32,191 nucleotides of DNA from Bacillota bacterium (GTDB lineage: Bacteria; Bacillota; SHA-98; Ch115). A program made the translations under genes and the position numbers. This document shows, in pieces, positions 15,332 to 23,443 of this stretch. The notes beneath the pieces were generated by a model. The model did no database searches. It saw nothing but the letters and a program-made list of their open reading frames with translations, and was not told the origin of the DNA. Positions within the stretch are counted from its first letter, which is position 1, and each line of letters begins with the position of its first letter. The DNA is taken from the NCBI GenBank assembly GCA_012842565.1, contig DUSO01000137.1, positions 1 to 32,191 of the forward strand, written 5' to 3'.

Positions 15332-16123
15332 ATGCTAATCATCGGCGAGAAGATCAACTCGACCCGCAGGCCTGTCCAGGCGGCGGTTGCCAGGAGGGAT
15401 GAGGCATTCATCCATGATCTCGCCAAGAGACAGGTGCAAGCCGGGGCCGGGATGCTTGATGTGAATTGCGGCACTCTCGAGGATGAGGAGCCCGAGGCGC
15501 TGGCCTGGGCGGTCAGGATAGCGCAGGACGCAGGCGGCGTCCCTATTTCCATCGACACGCCAAACGCCTGTGCAATGGAGGCTGCGTTGAAGGTCCATCG
15601 CGGCAAGCCCCTTATCAATTCCATTACCGCCCAGCGCGAGCGCCTGGAAGGGATGTTGCCCATCATCAAGGGTTATAGCTGCTCTGTGATAGCCCTGTGC
15701 ATGAATGACGACGGCGTCCCGGAGCTGGCCGAGGGCAGGGTGGAGGTGGCGCGCTACCTGGTGGAAGCCCTGGCCGGGGTAGGGGTTTCACCTCCAGATA
15801 TCTATCTTGACCCCCTGGTCGAGCCAGTCAGTGTGGCGCCCGGCGGCGTACGGGTCGTGCTGGATACTATTGAGCGGCTGCGCGAGCTTTTCCCCGAGTG
15901 CCATATAATCTGTGGGGTGAGCAATGTATCATTCGGGTTGCCCCGGCGGTCCCTCCTCAACAGGTCTTTTCTCGGAATGTGTATGGCCTTCGGGGCTGAT
16001 GCGGTGATCGTTGATCCCGAGGATCGTGATCTAATGGCTACTCTGAGGGCGTCTGATACCCTGCTGGGGAGAGATGAATTTTGCGCGCAGTATATGGCGG
16101 CCTTCCACGAAGGACTCTTATAG
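15332..16123 (+). CDS. AcsE-like methyltetrahydrofolate:corrinoid methyltransferase
   Basis: This 263-residue TIM-barrel enzyme of the pterin-binding (MeTr/AcsE, MtvA) family moves a methyl group between methyltetrahydrofolate and a corrinoid protein. It shows LIIGEKINSTRRPVQ (strand 1, pterin contact), GAGMLDVNCGT, PISIDTPNACAMEAAL, INSITAQ and CGVSNVSFGLPRRSLLN, all in family order and covering the whole length. The chosen ATG follows a G-rich AGGAG-like site. It is divergent from the corrinoid gene, which suggests a pair for methyl-group entry or exit. The other Wood-Ljungdahl genes are not in the window, so a full acetyl-CoA pathway is not implied. Confidence 0.92.
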   Translation: MLIIGEKINSTRRPVQAAVARRDEAFIHDLAKRQVQAGAGMLDVNCGTLEDEEPEALAWAVRIAQDAGGVPISIDTPNACAMEAALKVHRGKPLINSITAQRERLEGMLPIIKGYSCSVIALCMNDDGVPELAEGRVEVARYLVEALAGVGVSPPDIYLDPLVEPVSVAPGGVRVVLDTIERLRELFPECHIICGVSNVSFGLPRRSLLNRSFLGMCMAFGADAVIVDPEDRDLMATLRASDTLLGRDEFCAQYMAAFHEGLL

Positions 16124-16158
16124 GAGCTCTTATAGCGCGCTGAGGTATCACGACCGGC

Positions 16159-16187
16159 TTGACGGCGGGATGCGCCCGGGGTATAAT
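16159..16187 (+). promoter_or_regulatory. Sigma-A promoter of the csoR-like/thioredoxin operon
   Basis: TTGACG and TATAAT are separated by 17 bases, 11 of 12 consensus positions. Transcription should start near 16194, giving a leader of about 115 bases. Confidence 0.85.
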
Positions 16188-16195
16188 AGAGCTGA

Positions 16196-16216
16196 ACCCA
16201 CCCCCGGGGGAGGGGT
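16196..16216 (+). promoter_or_regulatory. GC-rich near-palindrome, likely CsoR-type operator
   Basis: ACCCACCCCC is followed directly by GGGGGAGGGGT. The two halves are reverse complements with one base missing. CsoR-family proteins bind G/C-tract palindromes of this form. It lies just downstream of the -10 at the start of the transcript, where binding would block transcription, so autorepression is likely. Confidence 0.6.
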
Positions 16217-16308
16217 CGAATGCTCAGCAGGTAGCTGTATGCCGGGAATATAATAACCCCCGGTCAGCGGCAGCACCGGACTTCCAGGGCAGGGGAGTAC
16301 ATACAAAG

Positions 16309-16638
16309 ATGTCGAGTTTGCTGGGACAAGATGGGGAAAACAGGTCAGCTGCACAAGGAGAGGATGCCAGGGGCGCCGGGGAAAAGGCGGAGCTTTTGAG
16401 GCGTCTTAGGATCATAAGGGGCCACATTTGCGGCATCGAAAAGATGATCGAAGAAGGGAAGGGTTGTTCCGAGGTCCTGACGCAGCTCGCAGCCATAAAG
16501 TCCTCGGTCCGCAAGGTTGAGGAGTGCGTCCTCGAGCATTATGCCTACCAGTGTTTGAGCCGGTCAGCCTCGGGATCTCGTGATGTCTCGCAAGGAATCC
16601 GTGAGGTTGTGAGCACAATAATGAGGTTCGTGAGGTGA
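16309..16638 (+). CDS. CsoR/RcnR-family metal- or thiol-sensing repressor
   Basis: This 109-residue all-helical repressor has the DUF156 core: [42 protein letters not shown], then [10 protein letters not shown]. Copper-sensing CsoR uses Cys, His and Cys at relative positions 0, +25 and +29. Here C53 and C82 fit, but the middle residue is Tyr78 with a His one residue earlier. CstR-type persulfide sensors likewise keep only the two cysteines, so sulfane-sulfur or thiol sensing is a reasonable alternative to copper. Two further cysteines (C41, C73) are present. Start ATG 16309 follows AGGGGAG by 11 bases; the upstream frame is ignored. The last codons overlap the thioredoxin start. Confidence 0.88.
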   Translation: MSSLLGQDGENRSAAQGEDARGAGEKAELLRRLRIIRGHICGIEKMIEEGKGCSEVLTQLAAIKSSVRKVEECVLEHYAYQCLSRSASGSRDVSQGIREVVSTIMRFVR

Positions 16639-17126
16639 GGCTTGTGCCGTATCCACGGAGAGACTGGAGGATCGCCATCGCCGTATTGGCCCTGGTGGTC
16701 GGCATAGTGGCTGCCGGCGTCTGGTACGCAACCAGACAAGGTGTGGCTGCTCCCGATAAATCTCAGGTCTCACAGTCGAAGGAGGGAAATAGAACAGATA
16801 TGGTTCATCCAGTAGAGGTTACAGATGCCAATTTTGAGGCGGAGATATCCAATTACCGTGGCGTTGCGCTGGTGGACTTTTGGGCAGAGTGGTGCGGGCC
16901 GTGCAGGATGATGACTCCAACCGTTGCCGAGCTGGCCTCTGATTTCCAGGGTAGGGCAAAGATAGCCAAGCTCAACGTGGATGAGAACCCCGAGACGGCT
17001 TCGGCGTACGGGATAATGAGCATTCCTACCCTCATCATCTTCAAGGATGGCCGTCCCGTCGACAAACTCATCGGGGTACAGCCGAAATCCGTGCTAACCC
17101 AGAGAATCGAAAAGTGGCTTCAATAG
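16635..17126 (+). CDS. Membrane-anchored thioredoxin
   Basis: This 163-residue protein has a membrane segment at residues 12-31 ([20 protein letters not shown]), a short linker and a full thioredoxin domain (60-163). The active site is WCGPC (C87, C90), with the cis-proline motif [10 protein letters not shown] near 135. It would reduce disulfides, or persulfides, outside the membrane. The GTG start overlaps the repressor stop (GTGA), so it is translationally coupled. An internal ATG at 16800 lies 14 bases after a perfect AAGGAGG and would make a cytosolic thioredoxin of 108 residues. Both forms may be produced; that is an inference. Confidence 0.9.
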   Translation: MRLVPYPRRDWRIAIAVLALVVGIVAAGVWYATRQGVAAPDKSQVSQSKEGNRTDMVHPVEVTDANFEAEISNYRGVALVDFWAEWCGPCRMMTPTVAELASDFQGRAKIAKLNVDENPETASAYGIMSIPTLIIFKDGRPVDKLIGVQPKSVLTQRIEKWLQ

Positions 17127-17205
17127 CCGGTCAGGTGCAGGGGGTAGGCTGCAGTAGTTGGCCGTGCTCCGCTGGTCCGGCCAGCCGGACGATCGTTAGC
17201 GAAAT

Positions 17206-17237
17206 ATGCCGCTCTCGTATGGCTCCGAGAGCGGCAT
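17206..17237. terminator. Strong hairpin between convergent genes
   Basis: A perfect 12-base stem (ATGCCGCTCTCG with CGAGAGCGGCAT) has an 8-base loop and lies between the convergent thioredoxin and FmdB genes. It lacks a T-run on either strand, so it may stop transcription weakly or stabilise 3' ends. Confidence 0.5.
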
Positions 17238-17246
17238 AATCGTTCC

Positions 17247-17507
17247 TCAATGGGCGGCCGAACTTGCGGCAGTGCTCGAGGTGCTAGTCGTAGCCTCGTT
17301 CTCCTTCTTTGCCTGCTCCTTGTATTCCTTGCTCCTGTTATCCGTGGTGTAAAATCCGGAGCCCTTGAATATGATACTTACGTTGGAGCTTATGAGCCGC
17401 TTGACAGGGCCCCCACATCTGGGGCATGTCTTGAGGGGATCGTCGGTGATACGCTGAAACTCCTCGAAGCGTCCGCATTTCTCGCAGCGATATTCATAAG
17501 TAGGCAT
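17247..17507 (-). CDS. FmdB-family zinc-ribbon regulatory protein
   Basis: This is an 86-residue protein beginning [12 protein letters not shown], the hallmark of the FmdB family, with a second CPRCGG at about residues 29-34 and a [21 protein letters not shown] core that is almost universal in the family. The tail (about 70-86) is Ser/Thr/Ala-rich and unstructured. The four cysteines form one zinc ribbon. Some members are named as regulators of formamidase genes, but the real role is unknown. I chose the ATG at 17507 because the motif begins there and GGGAGG precedes it; an upstream in-frame ATG at 17558 adds 17 residues with no match. Confidence 0.9.
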   Translation of the reverse strand: MPTYEYRCEKCGRFEEFQRITDDPLKTCPRCGGPVKRLISSNVSIIFKGSGFYTTDNRSKEYKEQAKKENEATTSTSSTAASSAAH

Positions 17508-17613
17508 ATTCGCTATCGCCTCCCAGAGCTCAGATGATTTTGCAGGCGGAACGCTCAAAGACTAATAATTAATATAGGAAACGCAACAGGCCCTGTCAAG
17601 GGGAGGAACCTAC

Positions 17614-18240
17614 ATGTCTGACATCGCCGGCGCCGTCTACCAGTTTATACTGAGGTATGGCTACCTTGCACTTTTCCTGGCGACCGCCCTGGAAGGGACA
17701 GGCCTCCCCGGGCCAATCCAGATCGCGTTCTTTGCCGCAGGATATATGATCGGCAGGGGAGAAATGGATCTCGCGATGGTGGTTATCACCGCGGCGCTGG
17801 GCAATCTAGCCGGCAACGCGGCAGGTTACGCCATCGGGGCCATAGGGGGAAGAGCCTTCATCAAGAGGTGGGGCCGGTATTTCAGGATCGGAGAGCAGCA
17901 GCTTGACCAGATCGAAGGCTGGTTTACCCGGTATGGCAGCCTCACTGCCTTTGTCGCGAGGATATTCGGGATCATAAGGACCCCTACTATTCTCGGGGCG
18001 GGGATCGCCAGGATGCGGCTCGGCCTGTTTCTCCTCTTTTCCGGCCTTGGAGACCTGGTATGGTCCACCTTCTGGACCTATCTCGGCCTCCTGTGGGGAA
18101 GCCGGGCAGGAGATCTTGCCGTGATGCTCCTGAAAGCCCTTACCACGCCCTCGCCCCAGATCGCAGTTGCCATATTCCTTGCCGCGCTTCCATTCCTTGC
18201 TGTCGTATTCCTCAGGGCCTACCTGCGGGCCGGCCACTAG
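17614..18240 (+). CDS. DedA-family membrane protein
   Basis: This 208-residue integral membrane protein belongs to the DedA/SNARE-associated family. Typical elements are the reentrant-loop segment EGTGLPGPIQIAFFAAGYMIGRG (about 27-49), GNLAGNAAGYAIGAIGG (about 63-79), FTRYGSLTAFVARIFGIIRTPTILGAGIARM (about 108-138) and two or three C-terminal helices. DedA proteins take part in lipid flipping, membrane homeostasis and resistance to cationic compounds; no exact substrate is known here. GGGGAGGA precedes the ATG by 6 bases. It ends close to, and converges with, livF. Confidence 0.9.
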   Translation: MSDIAGAVYQFILRYGYLALFLATALEGTGLPGPIQIAFFAAGYMIGRGEMDLAMVVITAALGNLAGNAAGYAIGAIGGRAFIKRWGRYFRIGEQQLDQIEGWFTRYGSLTAFVARIFGIIRTPTILGAGIARMRLGLFLLFSGLGDLVWSTFWTYLGLLWGSRAGDLAVMLLKALTTPSPQIAVAIFLAALPFLAVVFLRAYLRAGH

Positions 18241-18289
18241 CCACTCACCCGGGTCCTCAGGGGGTCAGTAACGTCGCGCTGTCGTCAGG

Positions 18290-18994
18290 CTACTCGCCCA
18301 GGTAAGCCTTTCTCACGAGTTCGTTTTCCAGTAACTCGCGGCCGGTCCCCTGCATAGTTATCCGCCCCGTCTCCATCACGTAGGCGCGATCCGCCAGTTG
18401 CAGCGCGGCCTTGGCATTCTGTTCGATCAGGAGGATGGTCTTGCCCTGTTCGTGTATCTGTTTTAGTATCTGAAATACCTCCTGGACCAGTACCGGGGCA
18501 AGGCCGAGGGATGGCTCGTCGAGCGCAAGGAGCGAGGGTGAAGACATGAGGCCTCTTCCTATGGCGAGCATCTGTTGTTCGCCCCCGGAGAGGGTACCAC
18601 CCTTCTGGTTCCTCCTCTCCTTCAGCCTCGGGAAAAGGGAGAACACGCGTTCAAGGTCCTCCTTGATTCCATTCCGGTCGGTACGGGGGTATGCCCCCAT
18701 CATGAGGTTTTCGTAGACAGTAAGGTTCCGGAAAATCCGCCGTCCCTCGGGTACCATAGCAACCCCTTTGCTCACGATTCGGTGTGCCGGTTGGCCGGTG
18801 ATTTCCTCGTCATTCAGGGTAATGGTGCCCTTGCGCGGGCGCACCAGCCCTGTTATGGTCTTGAGCATGGTGCTCTTACCCGCCCCATTGGCCCCGATAA
18901 GGGTTACTATCGACCCCTCCGGCACATCTATGGACACGCCCTTTAAGGCATGGATGCCTCCGTAATAAACATGGAGGTCTTGCAGCTTAAGCAT
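18290..18994 (-). CDS. livF: Branched-chain amino acid type ABC transporter ATPase LivF
   Basis: This 234-residue ATP-binding subunit powers import. It has Walker A GANGAGKST (34-42), signature LSGGEQQ, Walker B LLALDEPS and the H-loop region before AYVMETGRI. The YYGGIHALKGVSIDVPEGSIVTLIG start and the conserved GRGLMSSPSLLALDEPSLGLAP region are LivF-type. It is the last gene of the liv cluster, its start overlapping the end of livG by 8 bases. The substrate is decided by the binding protein and permeases, so it may be another amino acid or amide. Confidence 0.93.
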   Translation of the reverse strand: MLKLQDLHVYYGGIHALKGVSIDVPEGSIVTLIGANGAGKSTMLKTITGLVRPRKGTITLNDEEITGQPAHRIVSKGVAMVPEGRRIFRNLTVYENLMMGAYPRTDRNGIKEDLERVFSLFPRLKERRNQKGGTLSGGEQQMLAIGRGLMSSPSLLALDEPSLGLAPVLVQEVFQILKQIHEQGKTILLIEQNAKAALQLADRAYVMETGRITMQGTGRELLENELVRKAYLGE

Positions 18995-19826
18995 AGGCTC
19001 TTTCCTCCTCGCCGAGGTACGCCTGGATCACCCGCTGGTTATGTTGAATCTCCACCGGTGATCCTTCGGCGATGGATATCCCATAGTCCAGGACCCGTAT
19101 CCTTTCGCAGATTCCCATGACCACATGCATGTCATGTTCGATAAGCAGGATGGTAAGCGCGTATTTATCCCTTATATCCTGGATGAACTTCATCAGTTGC
19201 CTGGTTTCCTCCGGGTTCATCCCGGCAGCGGGTTCATCCAAGAGCAGGAGTTTGGGGGATGTAGCTAGCGCCCGCGCAATCTCAAGACGCCTTTGTTGCC
19301 CGTATGGCAGGTTTCCTGCTTCCTCGTTAGCAAGGTGTTCGAGGCCTACCTGTCTCAATAGGTCTATCCCGTTCTGGCGCATGGCCTTTTCTTCCTCGAG
19401 ATGCCTCTTCGTGCGGAACACAGCCTCGAGGAAGGATGACCTGATGCGTGAATGATAAGACACAAGCACATTATCCAATACTGTAAGGCCATTGAATAAC
19501 CGCACGTTCTGAAAGGTCCGCGCTATTCCCCTCGTTACGATAATGTCGGGCGGGAGGCCCGTAATGTCGTCTCCATCAAACAACACTCTGCCATCGCTGG
19601 GCGTGTACTGGCCTGTGATCACATTGAAGACAGTAGTCTTTCCTGCCCCATTGGGGCCAATCAGGCCAACCAGTTCGCCGCGCTTCATGGACAGGGAAAA
19701 GTCATTTACGGCGATAAGTCCGCCGAATTTCATGGTCACATGCTCGATCTTCAATATCTCATCCTGGCTATCCCGCAAGACAGCTGTATCTATTGATCGT
19801 GCGACTCGATTCCTGTCCTTGTCCAT
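18987..19826 (-). CDS. livG: Branched-chain amino acid type ABC transporter ATPase LivG
   Basis: This 279-residue second ATPase has Walker A GPNGAGKTT (57-65), a GIARTFQNVRLF Q-loop typical of LivG, signature LPYGQQRRLEIARAL, and Walker B LLLLDEPAAGMNPEE. The first 25 residues (MDKDRNRVARSID...) precede the ATPase fold and overlap the 3' end of livM by 37 bases, so a shorter start is possible but none is better supported. It forms a heterodimer with LivF under the LivH/LivM permeases. Confidence 0.93.
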   Translation of the reverse strand: MDKDRNRVARSIDTAVLRDSQDEILKIEHVTMKFGGLIAVNDFSLSMKRGELVGLIGPNGAGKTTVFNVITGQYTPSDGRVLFDGDDITGLPPDIIVTRGIARTFQNVRLFNGLTVLDNVLVSYHSRIRSSFLEAVFRTKRHLEEEKAMRQNGIDLLRQVGLEHLANEEAGNLPYGQQRRLEIARALATSPKLLLLDEPAAGMNPEETRQLMKFIQDIRDKYALTILLIEHDMHVVMGICERIRVLDYGISIAEGSPVEIQHNQRVIQAYLGEEERAYA

Positions 19827-20902
19827 GATTTCACTTCCTTCCTCCTAAGACGTTCGAAGAACTCCCGGACCCGCCCGGGAAGCGCAAACAACCCGTCCCA
19901 GGAAGCCTCTCCCTTGCCAAAGAGCCCTCGCCGGTAAAACAGCATGAGAAGTATCAACATAATTGAGAATACTATCATGCGCATTCCGGTGATACCCGGG
20001 ATGTGGATAGGCCCTATTGTCCTTGGCGCCTCCACCTCACGCAGGAGTTCCTGGAGGACTGCAAAGATGATGGCTGTAACGGTCGATCCTGTAATGCTGC
20101 CCAGCCCCCCCAGCACGATTATGATAAGGAGGTTGAATGTCATCGTGAACATGAATAGACTGGGGGACACCGTCGTTATGAGCGTAGCAAGAAGTCCGCC
20201 GGAGACCCCGGCAAAAAATGCGCTTACCGCAAACGCCAGCATCTTATGGCGGAACAGATTTATACCCATGGCCTCTGCTGCCACTTCGTCCTCTCGAATT
20301 GCCTTCATCGCCCGCCCGTAGCTGGAATTAACCAGGTTACGTATGAATAGGACTGTGATCACGGCGCAGCCGACAGTCCATGGTAGGGTAGAGTACTCGG
20401 GGATGCCTTTGATGCCAAGAGCACCGTTGGTTATTGAGATGGCATTGTTGGCAAGCACTATCACTATCTCGCCGAATCCAAAGGTAGCTATGGCGAGGTA
20501 GTCCCCCCGCAGCCTGAGACACGGGACACCAACTATAAATGCGCCGGCTGTTGCCACTAAGCCTGCCAGAATAAGGGAGAGGCCGAAGAGCCATTGCGGC
20601 AAGGAAAAGGAGTTGAATGGCCAGATAAGAGGCTGCAGGAAGTAGACCATTTCCTTTTGAGGCAGGGGCAACATGAGAAGCGCGACAGTGAAGCCACCGA
20701 GGGCCATAAAAGCGTTGGGCCCAAGCGAAAACTGTCCAGTCACGCCATTGACGAGGTTATAGCTCACAGCCGCCACTATGTAGATCGCAGCCGTATTCAG
20801 GACCCGCAGGATATACGGGTTTAGACGGTCTTTCGCCCACCATACGGATAGAGCAATTAAGACGATTAGGGCCAAGTTTAATCGAAAGTTGCGCTCCTTC
20901 AT
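19790..20902 (-). CDS. livM: Branched-chain amino acid type ABC permease LivM
   Basis: This 370-residue integral membrane protein has about nine to ten hydrophobic segments and the LivM landmarks: VSYNLVNGVTGQFSLGPNAFMALGGF (about 46-71), CLRLRGDYLAIATFGFGEI (about 127-145), and the cytoplasmic EAA-like loop GRAMKAIREDEVAAEAMGINLFRHKMLAF (about 192-220). It forms the inner-membrane channel with LivH. The start is 7 bases after the livH stop, and the C-terminal tail is charged and overlaps livG. Confidence 0.93.
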   Translation of the reverse strand: MKERNFRLNLALIVLIALSVWWAKDRLNPYILRVLNTAAIYIVAAVSYNLVNGVTGQFSLGPNAFMALGGFTVALLMLPLPQKEMVYFLQPLIWPFNSFSLPQWLFGLSLILAGLVATAGAFIVGVPCLRLRGDYLAIATFGFGEIVIVLANNAISITNGALGIKGIPEYSTLPWTVGCAVITVLFIRNLVNSSYGRAMKAIREDEVAAEAMGINLFRHKMLAFAVSAFFAGVSGGLLATLITTVSPSLFMFTMTFNLLIIIVLGGLGSITGSTVTAIIFAVLQELLREVEAPRTIGPIHIPGITGMRMIVFSIMLILLMLFYRRGLFGKGEASWDGLFALPGRVREFFERLRRKEVKSWTRTGIESHDQ

Positions 20903-20909
20903 AAGCCCC

Positions 20910-21803
20910 TCACACCTTCTCCTTTAACGGTTCGCCGAGAAACCCCGTGGGCTTGAAGAGCAGGAAGGCAATCAGGATTATGAAGACAAATGCATCCTTG
21001 TATCCCGAAAGCCATGGCAGGAATGCCACGATCATGATCTCGACGATGCCTATGACAAGTCCACCGAGCATGGCGCCAATTATGTTGCCGATGCCCCCCA
21101 CAACTGCTGCCGTAAAGGCCTTCCATCCCGGCAGGATGCCCATAAGCGGGTTTATCTGGGGAAACTTAAACGCCCACATTATGCCCCCTGCGGCGGCAAG
21201 CGCGGATCCGAGGGCAAATGTAAAGGAGATCACCCGGTCGATGTCGACCCCCATGAGCCGTGTAGTTTCCATGTCCGTTGAGACCGCCCGCATGGCAGCC
21301 CCGATTTTCGTGCGGTAGACGATGAAGAGCAGCGCAGCAAGTATGAGCAGTGTCAGGACGGGGACCCATACCGATACCCCTATTATGCTTGCCCCGGCGA
21401 GGGTATAGACCTTGCCCATTATCTCCGGGCGTGGGAATCCCTTGGGTCTCGCTCCGAGAACGACGATCCCGCCATTTTCCAGGAGGAATGATACCCCCAC
21501 AGCTGTGATGAGAGCAGAAATACGCGGTGCATTCCGGAGCGGGCGGTATGCAACCCTGTCTATGCTCATACCGACGAGCGCCGCCAGCAGTACAGCGAGG
21601 GTGATGCCGAGCCACCACGGCAACATATATATGCCGACCAGATAATAGGCAAAGTACGTGGCCAGCATGAATACATCGCCGTGGGCGAAATTAATGAGCC
21701 TCAGTATCCCGTATACCATCGTGTAGCCGATGGCAATGAGGGCATATAGCCCTCCCAGGGAGATCCCGTTTAGAAGCTGCTGGATAAAAGTAGATAAGTC
21801 CAT
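20910..21803 (-). CDS. livH: Branched-chain amino acid type ABC permease LivH
   Basis: This 297-residue permease of the LivH type has about eight membrane segments. It has QQLLNGISLGGLYALIAIGYTMVYGILRLINFAHGD at the N-terminus (diagnostic), and the loop GAAMRAVSTDMETTRLMGVDIDRVISFTF (about 167-195), where the ATPases dock. VVGGIGNIIGAMLGGLVIGIVE near the end is also conserved. It lies about 150 bases after livJ and just before livM. Confidence 0.94.
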   Translation of the reverse strand: MDLSTFIQQLLNGISLGGLYALIAIGYTMVYGILRLINFAHGDVFMLATYFAYYLVGIYMLPWWLGITLAVLLAALVGMSIDRVAYRPLRNAPRISALITAVGVSFLLENGGIVVLGARPKGFPRPEIMGKVYTLAGASIIGVSVWVPVLTLLILAALLFIVYRTKIGAAMRAVSTDMETTRLMGVDIDRVISFTFALGSALAAAGGIMWAFKFPQINPLMGILPGWKAFTAAVVGGIGNIIGAMLGGLVIGIVEIMIVAFLPWLSGYKDAFVFIILIAFLLFKPTGFLGEPLKEKV

Positions 21804-21951
21804 TGACTACCGCCTTGCCTTTCCCAAATCGTCGATAACAGCAACCGGGGGAAGCCGGATAAGGAGAATAGCCCTACCCAGCTTCCCACCCGTCGTGTAC
21901 TCCTGTTTACCCCGCAATCACACTATGTCACAGTCATGTCATGTTTCCAGG

Positions 21952-23073
21952 TTATGGTTGAACGATATCTAGATACTGGAATTCTCCCTTCTCCACCCGC
22001 CTTATGACGATCGGCTTGATTGCATCGCCGTTTTCTATAGTGACTGGTCCCGTCACCACCTGGAGTCCACTTGTGGCCTCGATGGCATCGCGGATTTTCT
22101 TAGGATCCACCGAGTTGGCCCTCTTGATGGCGTCCAGCAGGATGAGATATGAGTCTGCCGCCAGGGCACCGAATGCATTCGGCGCTTTGCCATACTTTGC
22201 CCTGTACTTCTCGATATACTTCTTGCCCAACTCAGTGACCGCCGCTTTCTCATGCCAGAAAGCAGTATGCATGAGCCCCTCCACTGCCGGGCCGCCAATT
22301 TGTATAAGCTCGGGCGCATCTGCGCCGTCACCTGAAAGTATGGGCTGCTTCAGGCCGAGATCGCGGGCCTGGCGCGCGGCGAGGGCAATTTCCTGGTAAT
22401 AATTAGGCATGTAGATCAGGTCCGGGTTAGAATTCTTGATAGCGGTGAGCTGAGCCGAAAAATCCTGATCTCCTGTCCGGAGGTAGACTGTTGTGACCAC
22501 TTTCCCGCCCAGGCGTGTGAATTCCCTTGCAAAGAAGTTGCCCAGGGCTACACAATAGTCCTGAGAGATATCAGAGATTATTGCGGCGGTACGGGCCTTG
22601 AGGTTGTTATAGGCGAATTTTGCGGCGATAGTGCCCTGGAATGGGTCAATGAAACATGCGCGGAAGACATACTGCTTCCCCTGGGTGGTGAGGGGGTTGG
22701 TAGTGCTGGGGCCGATGATGGGGATACCGTACTTTTCGGCTATAGGGCCTGCAGCCAGCATGTTGCCGCTGATCATGGGGCCTATGATTGCCACGACCTT
22801 CTCCTTTTCTATGAGGCGGCTTGTAGCATTGGCAGCCTCCACCCTGTCCGTCTTGTTATCCACCACGACCAGCTTTACAGGCCTTCCTAATACTTCGGGC
22901 TTGACCAGCTCCTGGATGAGCTCGAGGCCTTCCCACGCCATTTGCCCGTATGCCGCTGTGCCGCCAGTCATTTCGAGGTTGCAGCCAATCTTAATTGGTT
23001 CTGCGCCCGCGGCGGAGAGTGCAAGGGAAAGAAGCACTGCCAACACGAAAACAAAGCCAAGGATCCTTCTCAC
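21952..23073 (-). CDS. livJ: Branched-chain amino acid type ABC substrate-binding protein
   Basis: This 373-residue extracellular ligand-binding protein has a signal peptide (about 1-24, hydrophobic, ending AAGA|EP with no lipobox cysteine). The mature part has the type I periplasmic fold: PIKIGCNLEMTGGTAAYGQ, AIIGPMISGNMLAAGPIAE, PIIGPSTTNPLTT, and later FGALAADSYLILLDAI and the C-terminal FQYLDIV. The lack of a lipobox is unusual for a Gram-positive binding protein, which is normally lipid-anchored; a diderm envelope or a cell-wall interaction are possibilities. The start is GTG, 9 bases after AGGAGG. It is the first gene of the liv set. Confidence 0.92.
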   Translation of the reverse strand: MRRILGFVFVLAVLLSLALSAAGAEPIKIGCNLEMTGGTAAYGQMAWEGLELIQELVKPEVLGRPVKLVVVDNKTDRVEAANATSRLIEKEKVVAIIGPMISGNMLAAGPIAEKYGIPIIGPSTTNPLTTQGKQYVFRACFIDPFQGTIAAKFAYNNLKARTAAIISDISQDYCVALGNFFAREFTRLGGKVVTTVYLRTGDQDFSAQLTAIKNSNPDLIYMPNYYQEIALAARQARDLGLKQPILSGDGADAPELIQIGGPAVEGLMHTAFWHEKAAVTELGKKYIEKYRAKYGKAPNAFGALAADSYLILLDAIKRANSVDPKKIRDAIEATSGLQVVTGPVTIENGDAIKPIVIRRVEKGEFQYLDIVQP

Positions 23074-23201
23074 TTCTCCATTCCTCCTCTACTTGTATCT
23101 CGTGTTACGAACATGGGCCTATCTGAAATAGCGGGCAACGTGGTCCTCTCGAGTCTCACCTCCGTTCCCGGACGTATAGGCCTCGAAAACCTAATGTATA
23201 A

Positions 23202-23231
23202 ATTATACTATGTACCAAGCGGGTAGGTCAA
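23202..23231 (-). promoter_or_regulatory. Sigma-A promoter of the liv operon
   Basis: On the minus strand TTGACC (23231-23226) and TATAAT (23207-23202) are separated by 18 bases. Transcription would begin near 23195, leaving a leader of about 120 bases before the livJ GTG. Confidence 0.75.
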
Positions 23232-23443
23232 CACATATATGGAATAATATGGAAGAGAAACAGCCAGGAAGATGTCCCCTGAGGAGCTTTTTGGGAAATT
23301 CCTTATAGGCGAGCTTTTCAGGCGTGAGGCCACCGAGTATACAAGAGGATCGGGGGAGATATTGCCCATGTAAGGCAGGAACTCTTTAGCCTTTGGGCGA
23401 AATAATAAATCAATAATATATTGGGAATGGGGGGTGATCTTGC
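23232..23443 (+). other. Intergenic region before plsY-like gene, with a doubtful 33-codon ORF
   Basis: No convincing gene. A plus-strand ORF from 23272 to 23373 encodes 33 residues (opening MSPEELFGKFLIGELF) with AGGAAG almost touching the ATG. I do not recognise it and the spacing is poor, so it is not annotated. GGGGGGTGAT lies before the ATG at 23444. Confidence 0.3.

Noticed and set aside
23272-23373. 33-codon ORF before plsY
   Set aside because: Poor ribosome-site spacing, no recognised motif and too short to judge from composition.
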